Positions 20,001 through 29,815 of a stretch of DNA of 64,000 nucleotides are shown here, one piece after another (positions within the stretch are counted from its first letter, which is position 1; every line of letters starts with the position of its first letter). The position numbers and the translations under genes are program-made. This stretch comes from Botryosphaeria dothidea (lineage: Eukaryota; Ascomycota; Dothideomycetes; Botryosphaeriales; Botryosphaeriaceae): contig WWBZ02000018.1 of assembly GCA_011503125.2 (NCBI GenBank), positions 81,620 to 145,619 of the forward strand, given 5' to 3'. A model generated the notes under the pieces. The model was not told the origin of the DNA. It saw nothing but the letters and a program-made list of their open reading frames with translations, and made no database searches.

Positions 20001-23000
20001 TAGTAGTCTAGATTCTAATGCTTGGTTAGCTGGTTTCATTGATACAGATGGCCATTTCTCTAAAAAATTAACTGGTTATTACGGATCGTATGATTCCGTA
20101 ACCCGAGGAAGGGTACAATGTGTGTTCACTATAAATCAAAGTGAATTATATAGAGTAACAGTGGAATCCTATGTTACTTTTATGACACAATTGGCAAATT
20201 TTTTTCAAGTTAATTTAAATTATAAAGTGGAAAATTCTCCACTTTTTAAAGAACCAGCCAAGAAAGTTGTGTTTTTTGCTCAATCTGACAGAAAACATTA
20301 CATAATAACTTCCTATTTAACTAAATTTCCTTTAATGTCTAGCAAGTATCTTAATTATTTATCTTTTTTCGAAGGATTAAACTATTTAGGTAAAAGGTTA
20401 ACAAGGGAAGAAATACTTAAAATAAGAGCTATTAAAAGTTCTATGAATAAGAGTCGTACTTATTATAATTGAGATCATCTTAATGATTTTTATTCTTAGT
20501 ATTCTTTCCCTCCTTTTTATCTGTTTAATATTCATTTTACTTAATTTATTATACAAATATAATATTAAGTGAACCAAGGTATAAGATAAAACCTGTTTAT
20601 GCTTTTTTTTCTAGATTGGTTCCCGCTAGTATTTCCCGTATTCCTTTATCATAAGATAAAAATATTTTACTTTTTATGTATATAGGTACTTACCCGATTT
20701 ATTTAATATATTAAATAAAGATTAGGGACCGATAAGGTCCCGACAGGGCAAGCCCGCCGGTACTAGTGTATACAACGTCATAATTAAAAAATGACATATT
20801 TAGGTAACCATATGAAAAAAATTTTTTTCACACTTCATAGATACATACGGCCTTCATGATTCTATAAGTGCTCTCTTTAATTTTGACTAATTGCTGGAAA
20901 CTCCTAAATATTAGGGAAATCAGCAGGAAACTTCTAGATGTATTTGTGTTTAATCAAATATTATCTGTAGTATCTTCAGAGACTATACGTCAAAAGCTAA
21001 TAGATTATAATGAATGTAGTTAAGCTATTAGTTAAAATATAGTCCGATCAAGATAGTAATATCTTTAATTATCAAATAATTGATAATTAATGACTTATTT
21101 AGGCAATCATACGAAAAATAAACTAGATTTAAAGTTAATTTCAAGTAAAAGACTTTATAACAGATCTCTTTTGATAAATAAAAGTTTGGTTAAATTTATT
21201 GTTAGAAAACATCATACAATAACTACTAATCAATTAGGTTATTATCTTGCTGGTTTAATTGAAGGAGATGGTTCTATTATACTTAGAAAAGGTGAAAGAG
21301 AAAAAATTTCACCTAAGATTGTTTTTACTTTTGCTAAGAGTGAGATCCCTATGTATGAAAAATTACAGAAAATTCTTAACACAGGGGCTATCTACGCAGA
21401 AAAAACAGGAGTATGTAGATATAGCATTACTAATGCAGATGCTGTAATAAAAGTAATTAACCTTGTTAATGGTAAATTCCGTACACCTAAAATTCATGCA
21501 TTGCATAAAGCAATAGATAATCTTAATAAATGGCGGAATGCGAATATAATTAGCTTACCTTTAGATATTAGTAGTTTAGACTCTAATGCTTGGTTAGCTG
21601 GATTTATTGATACAGATGGCCATTTTTCTATAAAATTAACAGGTAGTTACAGTTCAGATAACTCTGAACTACGAGGAAGAGTTCGTTGTGTATTCACTAT
21701 AAATCAAAGTGAACTATATAGAGTAACAGGGGAATCCAATGTTACTTTTATGACACAATTGGCAGAATTCTTTCAAGTTAATTTATTACATAAAATAGAG
21801 AAATCTTCAGCTTCAAGAGGGTCCGCTAATACAATTAGTTTTTTTGCCCAATCGGATAGTAAGCATTATGTTATAACTGCTTATTTAGCTAAATTTCCTT
21901 TAATGTCCAGTAAGCATCTTAATTATTTATCTTTTTTCAAAGGATTAAGTTATTTAGGTAAAAAATTAACAAGGGAAGAGGTACTTGAGATTAGAGCTAT
22001 TAAAAGTTCTATGAACAAGAGTCGTACTGAGTATAATTGAGATCATCTTAATAATTTTTATTCTTAGTTATATTTTCCATTTTTAATTGTTATATTTTAT
22101 TTTTTATCTCGAATTTTATTTTTCTAGGCTGATTCCCCTATGCCTCTATGTAGCTGTCTTATTAAAGGTATTTATATTTGTTTATCTATGTAAATAGATA
22201 CTAATATGTTAACTATAAACCTTAAGATTAGTTTATAGATTATCGGTTTTCTATTAGATGCCTTGGAATAATCTATATTTTAATATAATCTGAGAGACAG
22301 ACCCTAGAGAGGCTAGTGCTACAACGTCATAAATCTTTTGACTTATTTAGGAAACCATACTATGGCCGTCCAAAGAGGTCTAAACTTAGGTGTAGCTTTA
22401 TTCATCGTATCTGAAGGATTATTCTTCCTTGCTATTTTCTGAGCTTTCTTTCATAGTGCATTATCACCAACAGTAGAATTAGGAGCTATGTGACCTCCAT
22501 TAGGGATTGAGGCAATCAATCCTTTCGAGCTGCCTTTACTGAACACAGTTTTATTATTATCATCTGGTATCACGGTGACATATGCTCACCATTCTTTAAT
22601 ACAAGGAAATAGAAGTGGAGCTTTATATGGTTTAGTATTTACTATTATTTTAGCTGTTATCTTCACCGGCTTAACGATTATTTTTGTGCTTTTTTTTATT
22701 GTTGGTTTTATTAAGTGATCCTTATATAATTATTATAATTCAGCTACGGTAGCTAAACGAACCTGTCCAAGAGTCTGTTCTACTCTAAGAGCTTTTCCAG
22801 CTTCGCAACCTTTAGTGTTGTCTATGGGACAGTGTACCAAAACCGGGAAGCTTACGCTTCCGCTTCGTGTCAAAAGACTTTACACAACCGCAGTAGTTGA
22901 ACCAAAGCTTTCTCCATACTGAGTTACAGGGTTTTGTGATGCGGAGTCAAGTTTTAGTCTTAAAGTATCTAAAAGTAGTACCACTCGTACAGGGTGAAAT

Positions 23001-26000
23001 GTTGTACCAGAGTTTCAAATAACATTACATAGCAGAGACTTACTATTATTAAGAAAAATACATTCCTTTCTCGGTATAGGTGTAGTTAGAGAACGTGAAG
23101 ACATAAATCAGGCATATTATAGTGTCCAGTCTGCACGTGCTATAGCTAATGTTATTATACCTCATTTTGATAAATATCCTTTAATAACTCAAAAAAAGGC
23201 AGATTACCTTTTATTTAAACAAGCTGTAAACTTATTATTAGAAGGCCAAGCACGTTCTAGTATTGAAGGATTACACAAGATTCTAAGTATTAAGGGTTCC
23301 ATGAATATTGGATTATCTGACAAATTAAAATTGAACTTCCCTACTGTTCTACCTCTTCCTCGTCCAATAGTGAGTGGGCAATATATTCCACATCCTAATT
23401 GATTAATAGGTTTTATAGATGGAGAAGGATTTTTTTATGTTAAATCGTTAAAAAATCAAAATTATTCAACAGGCTTTAATGTTACAATGGTTTTCTCTAT
23501 TTATCAACATGTAAGAGATGAGTCTTTATTAACGAAATTTATAGAATACTTAGGATGTGGTAGAATTGAAAAGGCTTCAACCAGACCTAATGAAATTAAA
23601 TTTTCCGTAAGTAAATTTAAGGATATTAAGGAAAAGATTATTCCTTTTTTCTATAGTTATTCCCTACAAGGAATAAAGTATATGGACTATTTAGATTTTG
23701 TTAAGGTAGCTAAAATTATAGAAGATAAAGGTCATTTAAGTCTGGAAGGTATTAATAAGATAAATTCTTTAAAATCTGGTATGAATAGCGGTAGAACATA
23801 TAATTAATTAGGAGGCGTTTTGGTAAGCCAGCACCAACAAAAAAAAGTATATTTTTTAGGCCTTTGCTTAAAGTTCTGCATTAATATATTAATAATCTAT
23901 TAATTTAATGCATGATGTTAAGCAAATAAACAAAGTTAATTGCATGAAAATCTTGTAACCCCTTTTTTATTAAGCGCTGAACTAATACACTTTTAGTGTA
24001 AAGTGTTAATTAATATAGTAACAAGACAATATGCAGCCAATCCTTTTTATATATTACAAATAATATTTAATAGGCCGGTTCAACGACTAATATATGTGAT
24101 AAGATAATACAATTTAGCATTCGGTACAATTATTTTATCTGTTACAGTTTTTTACTCAGAACATTGACCCTTTTTCCGATCTTCTGATCTTTCTGATCAG
24201 AAGATCCGAAATACATAAGAAAGAAAATTTCTTAGCTTAAGCATAGCTTATACAGCATAAATTGACCAGGTGCTTTTATCTTATCATATTTTTTTAAACT
24301 TTGGTGTACACATAGCGATATTATTGTATACATAATATAGTCTGAACAATAATGAGAATTATTGAAATAAGGTTTAAATGCCTTATGATAACAAAATTGT
24401 TCAAGGTGTTGAATACTCAGTTTCTTCTTTCACTATTTCTGATGGAGCTTTCGGGTCTTGTTTCTATTTCGGAACTGGTTTAACACTAAGCCACTTTTTT
24501 ATTGAAAAATAATTTTGTCTACCAGGTGAATTGCAAGAACATTTTTCTGTCTTTTAAAAACGTTAAACTCGTTTTTATTAAAATAACTTGCAGCGAAGCT
24601 TATATATAAGAACGTTCAACGACTAAAAGAGATATAAATCTTTCTCGAGTGCCTGGGTTTTCATTTATAAATAAATCTATATCTATAATACTATTGATCT
24701 AGTACATCCTCTTATCTTCCGATCTTCCCTTTCCTTCAGAAAGGAAAGGAAAGCCCCGGACGGTGCCGTAGGCGGCGCCTGGGGCCACGGTAACTCCTCC
24801 CCGCCATTTGTTGCACAAATGGTGGGGTATCCCGTAGGGAAATTTATAAAAAAAAATAAATTAGGGATAGATATATGATATTAAATTTAATTGAAATGAA
24901 TACAAAACATAGTCTGAACAACAGAGTAATCTGTTGAAGTAGAGTTAAATAGCTTTACGATAACAATATTTGTTCCATGGGTTAATAACAGAAACCGAAA
25001 CTATGTCTAAACCAATTTCTTATACCATATCTAATAGTAAATTATGCCCTTATTGAGTTACTGGGTTTTGTGACGCTGAATCTAGTTTTAGTTTAATAAT
25101 TGCAAAAAACAGTTCGAGAAAATCCGGGTGAAGAGTATTACCTATTTTCATTATTGAATTAGATAGTAAAGATATTATCTTATTAAAGCGTATGCAAGAA
25201 TTTTTTGGTGTAGGTATTGTTAGTATTCGTAAGAATGGAATGGCTGTATATTATGTACAATCTTTTTCTGATCTTACACATGTAATAATACCTCATTTTA
25301 AAAATTATCCTTTATTAACTCAAAAGAAAGCAGATTTCATTTTATTTAGTGACGCTGTTCAATTTCTAAATGAAAAAGTACAATCTTCATCAGAAGGGTT
25401 ACAAAAAATTATTAACATAAGAGCTTCGATGAACAAAGGTTTATCTGAGCTATTAAAAAAATCTTTTCCTAATACTATTCCAGTAACTAGACCATTAGTT
25501 AATACCGAATCAATTATTCATCCTAATTGATTAGTAGGATTTGTCGATGGGGAAGGGTGTTTCTATGTGAAAATTACAAATAACTCATCTAAATTAGGTG
25601 GTCGAGTTACCCTTGTTTTCTCCTTAACACAACACTCGCGGGATGAAATATTATTTAATATGATTCTTAAATATTTAGGTTGTGGAATTATTGAAAAGGT
25701 TATTACAAGACCTAATGAAGTAAAATATGTTATATATAAATTTGGTGATATCTGTAATAATTTGATTCCTTTATTTCTAAAATATCCTCTACAAGGTGTA
25801 AAATCATTAAATTTTTCTGACTTTTGTAAAGTTGCTAACTTAATAATAAACAAAGTACACTTAACTAAAGAGGGTATAGAAGAAATAAAATTAATTAAGT
25901 CTCAAATGAATACAGGTAGATCTAGGGGCCTCCGGCCCCTTGGATCCACCCCCTTAGGGGGGTAGATCTAATAAATAGATTAGATGTAGTGAACAAAAAA

Positions 26001-28235
26001 AAAGCCCCTCCCCTGATTTTTTTCTGATCTTCTTTATTTAATAAAGAAGAAGATAAAAAAAGAAAAATCAGGGTATGATTAACAGAGTCAATTGCATGAA
26101 AATCCTAAAATTTATATCGTTTTAGGTAAATTTGCAGCCAAACTTATATTAATTGTTAGTATAAGCAGGTTCAACGACCAATTACCCCCTTAAAGGGAGA
26201 ATTCTGAGGCAATCGCCTTGTTAAAGGTGATTGTTAAATACATGGTCTGAACAATAATGTAAATTATTGAGATAAGGTTTAAATGCCTTATGTTAACAAT
26301 ATTGTACATTCATCCTCCGAGTAGGACCGGAGTCGTAGTGTAAAAAGGTATAGAGGTTCTAAACTTTTTTATACTGTTACTTTGTCTAATATTAATAAAA
26401 GAATGCTATCTTTAAACCAAAGATCTACACTTATCAATCCTTGGTTTATTACGGGTTTCATAGATGCAGAAGGTTGTTTTTCTGTAAGAGTTAGAAAAAC
26501 AACGAAGACTCGTATTGGCTGACACGTAGAAGCTATTTTTTCAATCAATCTTCATTCGCGAGATTTGCCACTTTTTAAAGAAATTAAAGCTTATTTTGGT
26601 AACATAGGAAGAATAGTAATAGGAAAAAAACTGTGCGTACTATGTATCTTCTATCGAAGATTTAATTGTAATTATACCTCACTTAATTAAATATCCTTTA
26701 ATTATTCAAAAGCTTGGATATTTTCTTCTTTTTAAATCCGCTGTAGGTATTATTAATTCTAAGGAACATTTAACAATGAAAGGAATACAGAAAATTGTAT
26801 CTCTTAAAGCTTCTCTTAATCTCGGTTTAACCGATGAACTAAAGACTGCTTTTCCTAATATTGTACCATACTTAAGGTATTTAGCTAAAAGTACGTAAAT
26901 TCTTACGAAAGCTAAGTCTTCAGGTGGCTCCGTATTGATTAAAGTCGGACAGTGGATGGCAGGATTTTATCCGGGGACGGTTGTTTTGCGATTACTGAAA
27001 ACAAATCTTCTTCTAAAATTTATGTAAGATTAGTATTTTAACTCAACATAGTAGAGATGAATCACTAATTAGATGTATGGTTGATTTCTTTGGTTGTGGT
27101 GTATATCGTACATCTTCTGCAAACCGAACTACGGTAAATTTTGAATGTATTAGTTTTTCAGATAATTCTGAAAAGATCATGCCGTTTTTACGTGAATACA
27201 ATATAATAGGTGAAAAATCGAAAGATTTCGAAGATTGATGTAAAGTAGCTGAAATCATAAAAGCTAAAGATCATTTAACTAAAGAAGGATTTGATTTGAT
27301 TTGTCAAATCAAATCAGGTATGAATAAAGGGAGATAAGCCTACATTTTAGGCATGATTCTGCATACCTTTAGAATAACGGACTCCTTCCTAATTTTGTAC
27401 CAATCATTTAATAGATACAGAAAAAAAAATAAGCCTCACCGTCTAGCCCCTTAGGGGGCGGGTCTCACCCCGCTCCCTAAGGGGCAAGGCCCCTCGGAGA
27501 GGGGGCTAGTTTTAAAAAATAGCGACTCGGTCGAGGTATTATTTAGGTTTTTTAAGAATAAAAAGGAGATAAAAAAAGTATAATTACACTCTCTTGTACT
27601 GTGCTTTTTAAACGTTTACATTAGAAAAAGTAAAAGTTTAATTTAATTAAAGAACTCGTACTAAACTGCCAAATTCCGGGGAAACCCTAAAGACAATAAT
27701 ACCACCTTATATATAGTGAAAAGTCTAATAATAAGTACCATTACTAATCATAATGGGTGAGGTAATAAGTTATTGTATTAAGGAAACTTAAATGGGTAAT
27801 CGCGGAACTAACTTATATTAATATTTAATATGGAAAAGCGCATCGAGTAGATGGTAGTTGTTATAGAACAAGGAGAGATCTTAAATATATCGACTCTCAC
27901 TTTTACTCTATAATTAAGGTGTACTCAGTCTTCCTTAGAAATAAGGAAATAACTTTACGTCCTAGCTAAGTCAGACTTATATGGTTTATGTGCTTATACA
28001 TATTTATGTAATAACTATAAAAGTTAAACATGCCTAAATCATTCGATACGCTAAAGTAAAGATAGACACGGTTATGATAGGAACAGCCTTTTTAGCTGTA
28101 GGTTTATGACGTGTATTAGCATACCATCAAACAGATAACCACCATCTAGGGTTAGAAGCTGGTATTCTGTACTGACACTTTGTTGACGTAGTGTGATTAT
28201 TTTTATTCATATCTATTTATTACTGAGGATCATAA
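17037..28235 (+). CDS. cox3: Cytochrome c oxidase subunit 3, six exons
   Basis: Exons 17037-17255, 22341-22671, 24400-24479, 24973-24982, 26305-26309 and 28071-28235 add up to 810 nt, which is 269 codons plus stop. Every junction follows the group I rule (last exon base T, last intron base G). The product starts [20 protein letters not shown] and ends [11 protein letters not shown]; it is the seven-helix membrane subunit of complex IV. Conserved blocks include [39 protein letters not shown]-type replaced here by [19 protein letters not shown], and [22 protein letters not shown] is Trp throughout. Exons 4 (10 nt) and 5 (5 nt) are tiny, so correct splicing rests entirely on the introns. The gene covers 11.2 kb for 269 residues. 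Confidence 0.93.
17256..19246 (+). pseudogene. LAGLIDADG gene A of cox3 intron 1, split by a nested insert
   Basis: It reads in frame from exon 1 and has [15 protein letters not shown] at about 17398-17443, two internal stops (about 17325 and 17550), and then reaches [14 protein letters not shown] near 17787, where a second motif should follow. The continuation ([20 protein letters not shown]...) appears only at about 18849 and runs to KIRSLIGKI and a stop at 19244-19246. The DNA between holds another endonuclease gene. Dead as encoded. Confidence 0.78.
17928..18738 (+). pseudogene. LAGLIDADG_2 gene B nested inside gene A
   Basis: It begins [16 protein letters not shown]. Motif 1 is [16 protein letters not shown] (about 18177-18224) and motif 2 [16 protein letters not shown] (18484-18531), ending SMLYKLGI. 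There are in-frame stops and a frame change near 18270-18310. Homologous in layout to the intact enzyme of rnl intron 3. Confidence 0.75.
19205..19310 (+). repeat. 51-bp tandem duplication
   Basis: The segment with ATTAGATCTTTAATAGG, ATATAAATAAATTATAAA and a poly-A run is present twice in a row, directly at the end of gene A. The first copy codes the final residues of gene A. Confidence 0.8.
19542..20499 (+). pseudogene. LAGLIDADG gene C of cox3 intron 1, one frameshift
   Basis: It opens with a copy of the start of exon 2 (YLGNHT) followed by [12 protein letters not shown]. Motif 1 [15 protein letters not shown] has V for the second conserved glycine. At about 19730 one base is lost relative to gene D, shifting frame. 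The second half is intact: [15 protein letters not shown], then a C-terminus identical in layout to gene D and ending DHLNDFYS. A paralogue of gene D at 21090. Confidence 0.82.
20700..20765. repeat. GC cluster
   Basis: GGGACCGATAAGGTCCC hairpin, then GACAGGGCAAGCCCGCCGG and TACTAG. It lies between gene C and the next exon-2-like repeat. Confidence 0.72.
21090..22067 (+). CDS. LAGLIDADG homing endonuclease gene D of cox3 intron 1
   Basis: 325 residues with one TGA (Trp) near the end ([12 protein letters not shown]). Motifs [15 protein letters not shown] near residue 50 and [16 protein letters not shown] near 168. It begins [11 protein letters not shown], whose TYLGNHT equals the start of cox3 exon 2. 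It follows a group I core (20885-21050), the same order as in cob intron 1. This is the only intact enzyme of the four in this intron. Confidence 0.88.
22672..23807 (+). CDS. LAGLIDADG homing endonuclease, cox3 intron 2 (exon fusion)
   Basis: It continues in the frame of exon 2 without a stop for about 378 codons (TGA as Trp), with motifs [16 protein letters not shown] and [16 protein letters not shown]. In this class the enzyme is released by proteolysis of the exon-fused precursor; that is inferred from related introns, not shown here. Motif 1 has S in place of the last glycine. A frame that is open over the whole length argues for retained function. Confidence 0.85.
22672..24399 (+). mobile_element. 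cox3 group I intron 2 with in-frame ORF
   Basis: Splits codons for TG and FQGVEYS. An ORF reads directly on from exon 2; the core follows at about 23938-24390 (GTTAATTGCATGAAAATC, ATGCAGCCAA, GGTTCAACGACTA, AATATAGTCTGAACAATAATG). The last base is G. Confidence 0.85.
24480..24972 (+). mobile_element. cox3 group I intron 3, no ORF
   Basis: 493 nt between FGTG and FHG. Core blocks GGTGAATTGCAAGAAC, CTTGCAGCGAAGC, CGTTCAACGACTAAAAG, CATAGTCTGAACAACAG match rnl intron 3. A GC cluster sits in a peripheral loop at 24752-24839. Confidence 0.82.
24752..24839. repeat. GC cluster inside cox3 intron 3
   Basis: GCCCCGGACGGTGCCG, GGCGGCGCCTGGGGC, then a hairpin CCATTTGTTGCACAAATGG bounded by CCCGTAGGG. 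It lies between two core segments, so it must be tolerated as a peripheral extension. Confidence 0.75.
24983..25965 (+). CDS. LAGLIDADG homing endonuclease, cox3 intron 4
   Basis: In frame with exon 4. Motifs [16 protein letters not shown] and [16 protein letters not shown]; it is clearly paralogous to the enzyme of intron 2 (shared [21 protein letters not shown] core and [17 protein letters not shown]). The original C-terminus MNTGRS is replaced from 25924 by residues encoded by a GC cluster, which supplies the stop at 25963-25965. Confidence 0.85.
25917..25969. repeat. GC cluster with 7-bp target duplication TAGATCT
   Basis: TAGATCT at 25917-25923 and again at 25963-25969 flank AGGGGCCTCCGGCCCC, TTGGATCCA and a CCCCC/GGGGG stem. 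It is the same element as at 37765-37833, inserted at the same TAGATCT heptamer. Confidence 0.88.
26370..27337 (+). pseudogene. LAGLIDADG endonuclease, decayed, cox3 intron 5
   Basis: [19 protein letters not shown] and [13 protein letters not shown] blocks are recognisable, but there are frame changes at about 26625 and 27030, a stop at about 26897, and the second motif is degraded ([11 protein letters not shown]). The C-terminus [15 protein letters not shown] is intact. No continuous frame reaches it from exon 5. Confidence 0.78.
27442..27510. repeat. GC cluster inside cox3 intron 5
   Basis: CTAGCCCCTTAGGGGGCGGG, then CCCTAAGGGGCAAGGCCCC and GGGGGCTAG. The ends are inverted (CTAGCCCC / GGGGGCTAG). 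No flanking direct repeat found. Confidence 0.78.
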
Positions 28236-28251
28236 TGTATCTACTTGCATA

Positions 28252-28779
28252 ATTTATGTTAATACCTCTACTAATACTCATTCTGATATAGTATTTAAAA
28301 CCGAATCTAGTAATAATGATAGTGATAAGGATGATGAAGCCATGCAAGAGGAAAGTTTTGAAATAGAAGAAGAATTAGAAGATATTGAAAGATTAATAGA
28401 ACTTTCAAATAAAGCTATGGCTTTAGATGAACATCTTCCTGATTCTGAAAAAGAGAAAAATTCACACTTAAATGATCTAAGAAAAGATCCCAATGTTAAA
28501 GAATTTTTTGACGGGGAAATTCCTAACACAAGCGATTTACCAGAACTTAATAAAGCTCTTGTAGAAAGTAGGGAAGAAAAAATAAAAGAATTATTTGAAG
28601 CTCAAAATAATGCTAATAATGACTCATTTACTAATTCTCTAAGGGTTCGATCTGATTCAAGTTCGTATGAATCTAATAATACTTTTAAGAAGGAAGATTA
28701 TCATAACTATTCGGATTATAAATTAGATAATAGTTTATTAGATTCTGTAATAGAATTTTTTAAAGATATTTTTTTTTAG
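28252..28779 (+). CDS. Orphan acidic ORF downstream of cox3
   Basis: Not recognised. The first ATG is at 28342 (145 residues), but the frame is open upstream to the cox3 stop, so a non-ATG start near 28252 is possible. Highly charged and acidic: long E/D/S stretches (EEELEDIERLIELSNKAM) predicted helical or coiled, then SSSYESNN and a hydrophobic end (LLDSVIEFFKDIFF). No TGA codon. No transmembrane segment of normal length. Codon use is AT-rich like its neighbours. It could be a plasmid- or intron-derived ORF; no family can be assigned. Confidence 0.5.
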   Translation: MYVNTSTNTHSDIVFKTESSNNDSDKDDEAMQEESFEIEEELEDIERLIELSNKAMALDEHLPDSEKEKNSHLNDLRKDPNVKEFFDGEIPNTSDLPELNKALVESREEKIKELFEAQNNANNDSFTNSLRVRSDSSSYESNNTFKKEDYHNYSDYKLDNSLLDSVIEFFKDIFF

Positions 28780-29133
28780 AACTTTTTTTTCTATGGTTTT
28801 TCTTTTGTCATTATCATCTGTAAAAAATATAAAAAATATATTTAATTATATATTTACTCATTCGGAAACAAATATATAAAACCTAAAGGTTTAGCCTTTA
28901 CCTAATTTTTTTTCATTACATAATTTATTGCATTACAATAAAATACTCGTAAAAAAAAAGAGGAGAGGTCCCATCTCCTACTTAAAACTCTAGTTAAATT
29001 ACAATTATAACTTATTTTTTTTTATAAATGATATAAATTTTATATCTCATAATTAATTAATTATAGATAATAAATAGTATATTAAGGTAGTTGCTTAAGA
29101 TGTTTTTTACATAATATACTATTTATGTTATTA
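28780..29133. other. Spacer with an AT hairpin
   Basis: Contains an AT hairpin at 28904-28962 (poly-T, CATTACATAATTTATTG, CAATAAAATACTCG, poly-A) bordered by GAGGAGAGGTCCC, a diverged member of the composite family. No gene. Confidence 0.5.
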
Positions 29134-29208
29134 AGAGACATGTATACAGAAGGTTCTGTAATCTGATTGCAGATCAGACATATGAGGTTCAATTCCTCCT
29201 TGTCTCTC
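29134..29208 (+). tRNA. trnC: tRNA-Cys (GCA)
   Basis: Acceptor AGAGACA/TGTCTCT, anticodon stem TCTGA/TCAGA, loop TTGCAGA giving GCA. In many relatives trnC lies between cob and cox1; here it is between cox3 and nad2. Confidence 0.92.
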
Positions 29209-29228
29209 TCTGTCTTTAAGTTATATAT

Positions 29229-29306
29229 ATAGACCTTCCCCCCCCCCCCCCGGCGAAGCGGGGGGGGGAGGGTCCACGCCCCCCCCCCGGGTCAGGGTCC
29301 CTAATT
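29229..29306. repeat. GC cluster with C and G homopolymers
   Basis: CCTTCC plus a C run, GGCGAAGC, a G run, AGGGTCCACG and a second C run ending GGGTCAGGGTCCC. Homopolymer lengths are unreliable. Confidence 0.7.
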
Positions 29307-29783
29307 ATTATTCTACCATTCAATAATCTCCTATATTTATAAATAACTAACAAATGAATGAAAATCAAATATAGCCGGGTACTCTACAGTAGTACTGCAG
29401 AGTACGGATAAAAATAAAAGGTAAAGCCAAAAGCTTGAACTGATAAATTAAAAATAATTATTTTACTCCATAAGCTTATATGGAGGTATTACATTTTTTA
29501 AAATGTATTTTAAAGAATATTTATTCTTTTTATAGAGCTTAAGATTAGACCTATAATTATTTTAGATAACACATTAAACTAAACTATAAACAAAATAGTC
29601 GAATATGTTTTACTTGGTATACCCGAAGAGTTAAAGAACAGGAGTTACTAGCCCCACAGGGGCGTGGTAATCACGGGGCTCCGCGTAGGGCCCCCTAGTT
29701 ACTTATTGGAATATTAGAATATATTTAACTATTTAGAATATTGGCTTAGGTAAGTAAAATATAAGCTTTATCGTGAAGTGAGA
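29307..29783. other. Spacer with a PstI-type palindrome and a GC cluster
   Basis: An imperfect palindrome at 29380-29405 (ACTCTACAGTAGTACTGCAGAG) and a GC cluster at 29650-29696. No gene. Confidence 0.5.
29643..29703. repeat. GC cluster with 7-bp target duplication AGTTACT
   Basis: AGTTACT at 29643-29649 and 29697-29703 flank AGCCCCACAGGGGC, GTGGTAATCACGGGGC and GTAGGGCCCCCT. Confidence 0.87.
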
Positions 29784-29815
29784 TATTTTATCAAGTTCGA
29801 TTCTTGACTAATATT
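29784..29815 (+). pseudogene. 3' half of a trnR-like tRNA
   Basis: TTATCAAGTTCGATTCTTGAC is the T-arm of the same tRNA that precedes the real nad2 gene. It abuts the ATG of the nad2-like chimera. Confidence 0.6.

Larger units (their letters stand above)
17256..22340 (+). mobile_element. cox3 intron 1, composite of nested and repeated group I units
   Basis: This 5.1-kb interval lies between codons for ISEG and TYLGNHT. It contains a split LAGLIDADG pseudogene opening in frame with exon 1, a second pseudogene nested within it, and two related group I cores (about 19350-19510 and 20885-21050, each with AATTGCTG...AATCAGCAGGAAAC, TCTTCAGAGACTAT and ATAGTCC). Each core is followed by a copy of the first 20 bases of exon 2 and a paralogous LAGLIDADG gene. 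How many splicing events remove it cannot be told from sequence. Confidence 0.75.
24983..26304 (+). mobile_element. cox3 group I intron 4 with in-frame ORF
   Basis: Begins after the 10-nt exon 4. The ORF is first and the core follows at about 26088-26300 (AATTGCATGAAAATCC, TTGCAGCCAAAC, GGTTCAACGACCAA, CATGGTCTGAACAATAATG), close to the core of intron 2. Confidence 0.83.
26310..28070 (+). mobile_element. cox3 group I intron 5
   Basis: Separated from intron 4 by only 5 exon bases. The core is at 27664-28065 (AACTGCCAAATTCCGGGG, ATCGCGGAACTAAC, GCATCGAGTAGATGG, AAGGTGTACTCAGTC), the type also seen in rnl intron 1 and nad2. Ends in G before GTTATGATAGG. Confidence 0.82.

Noticed and set aside
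22068..22340. Group II intron end before cox3 exon 2
   Set aside because: The shared ACAACGTCATAA before 20791 and 22341 hinted at a common 3' end, but no domain V or VI could be found.
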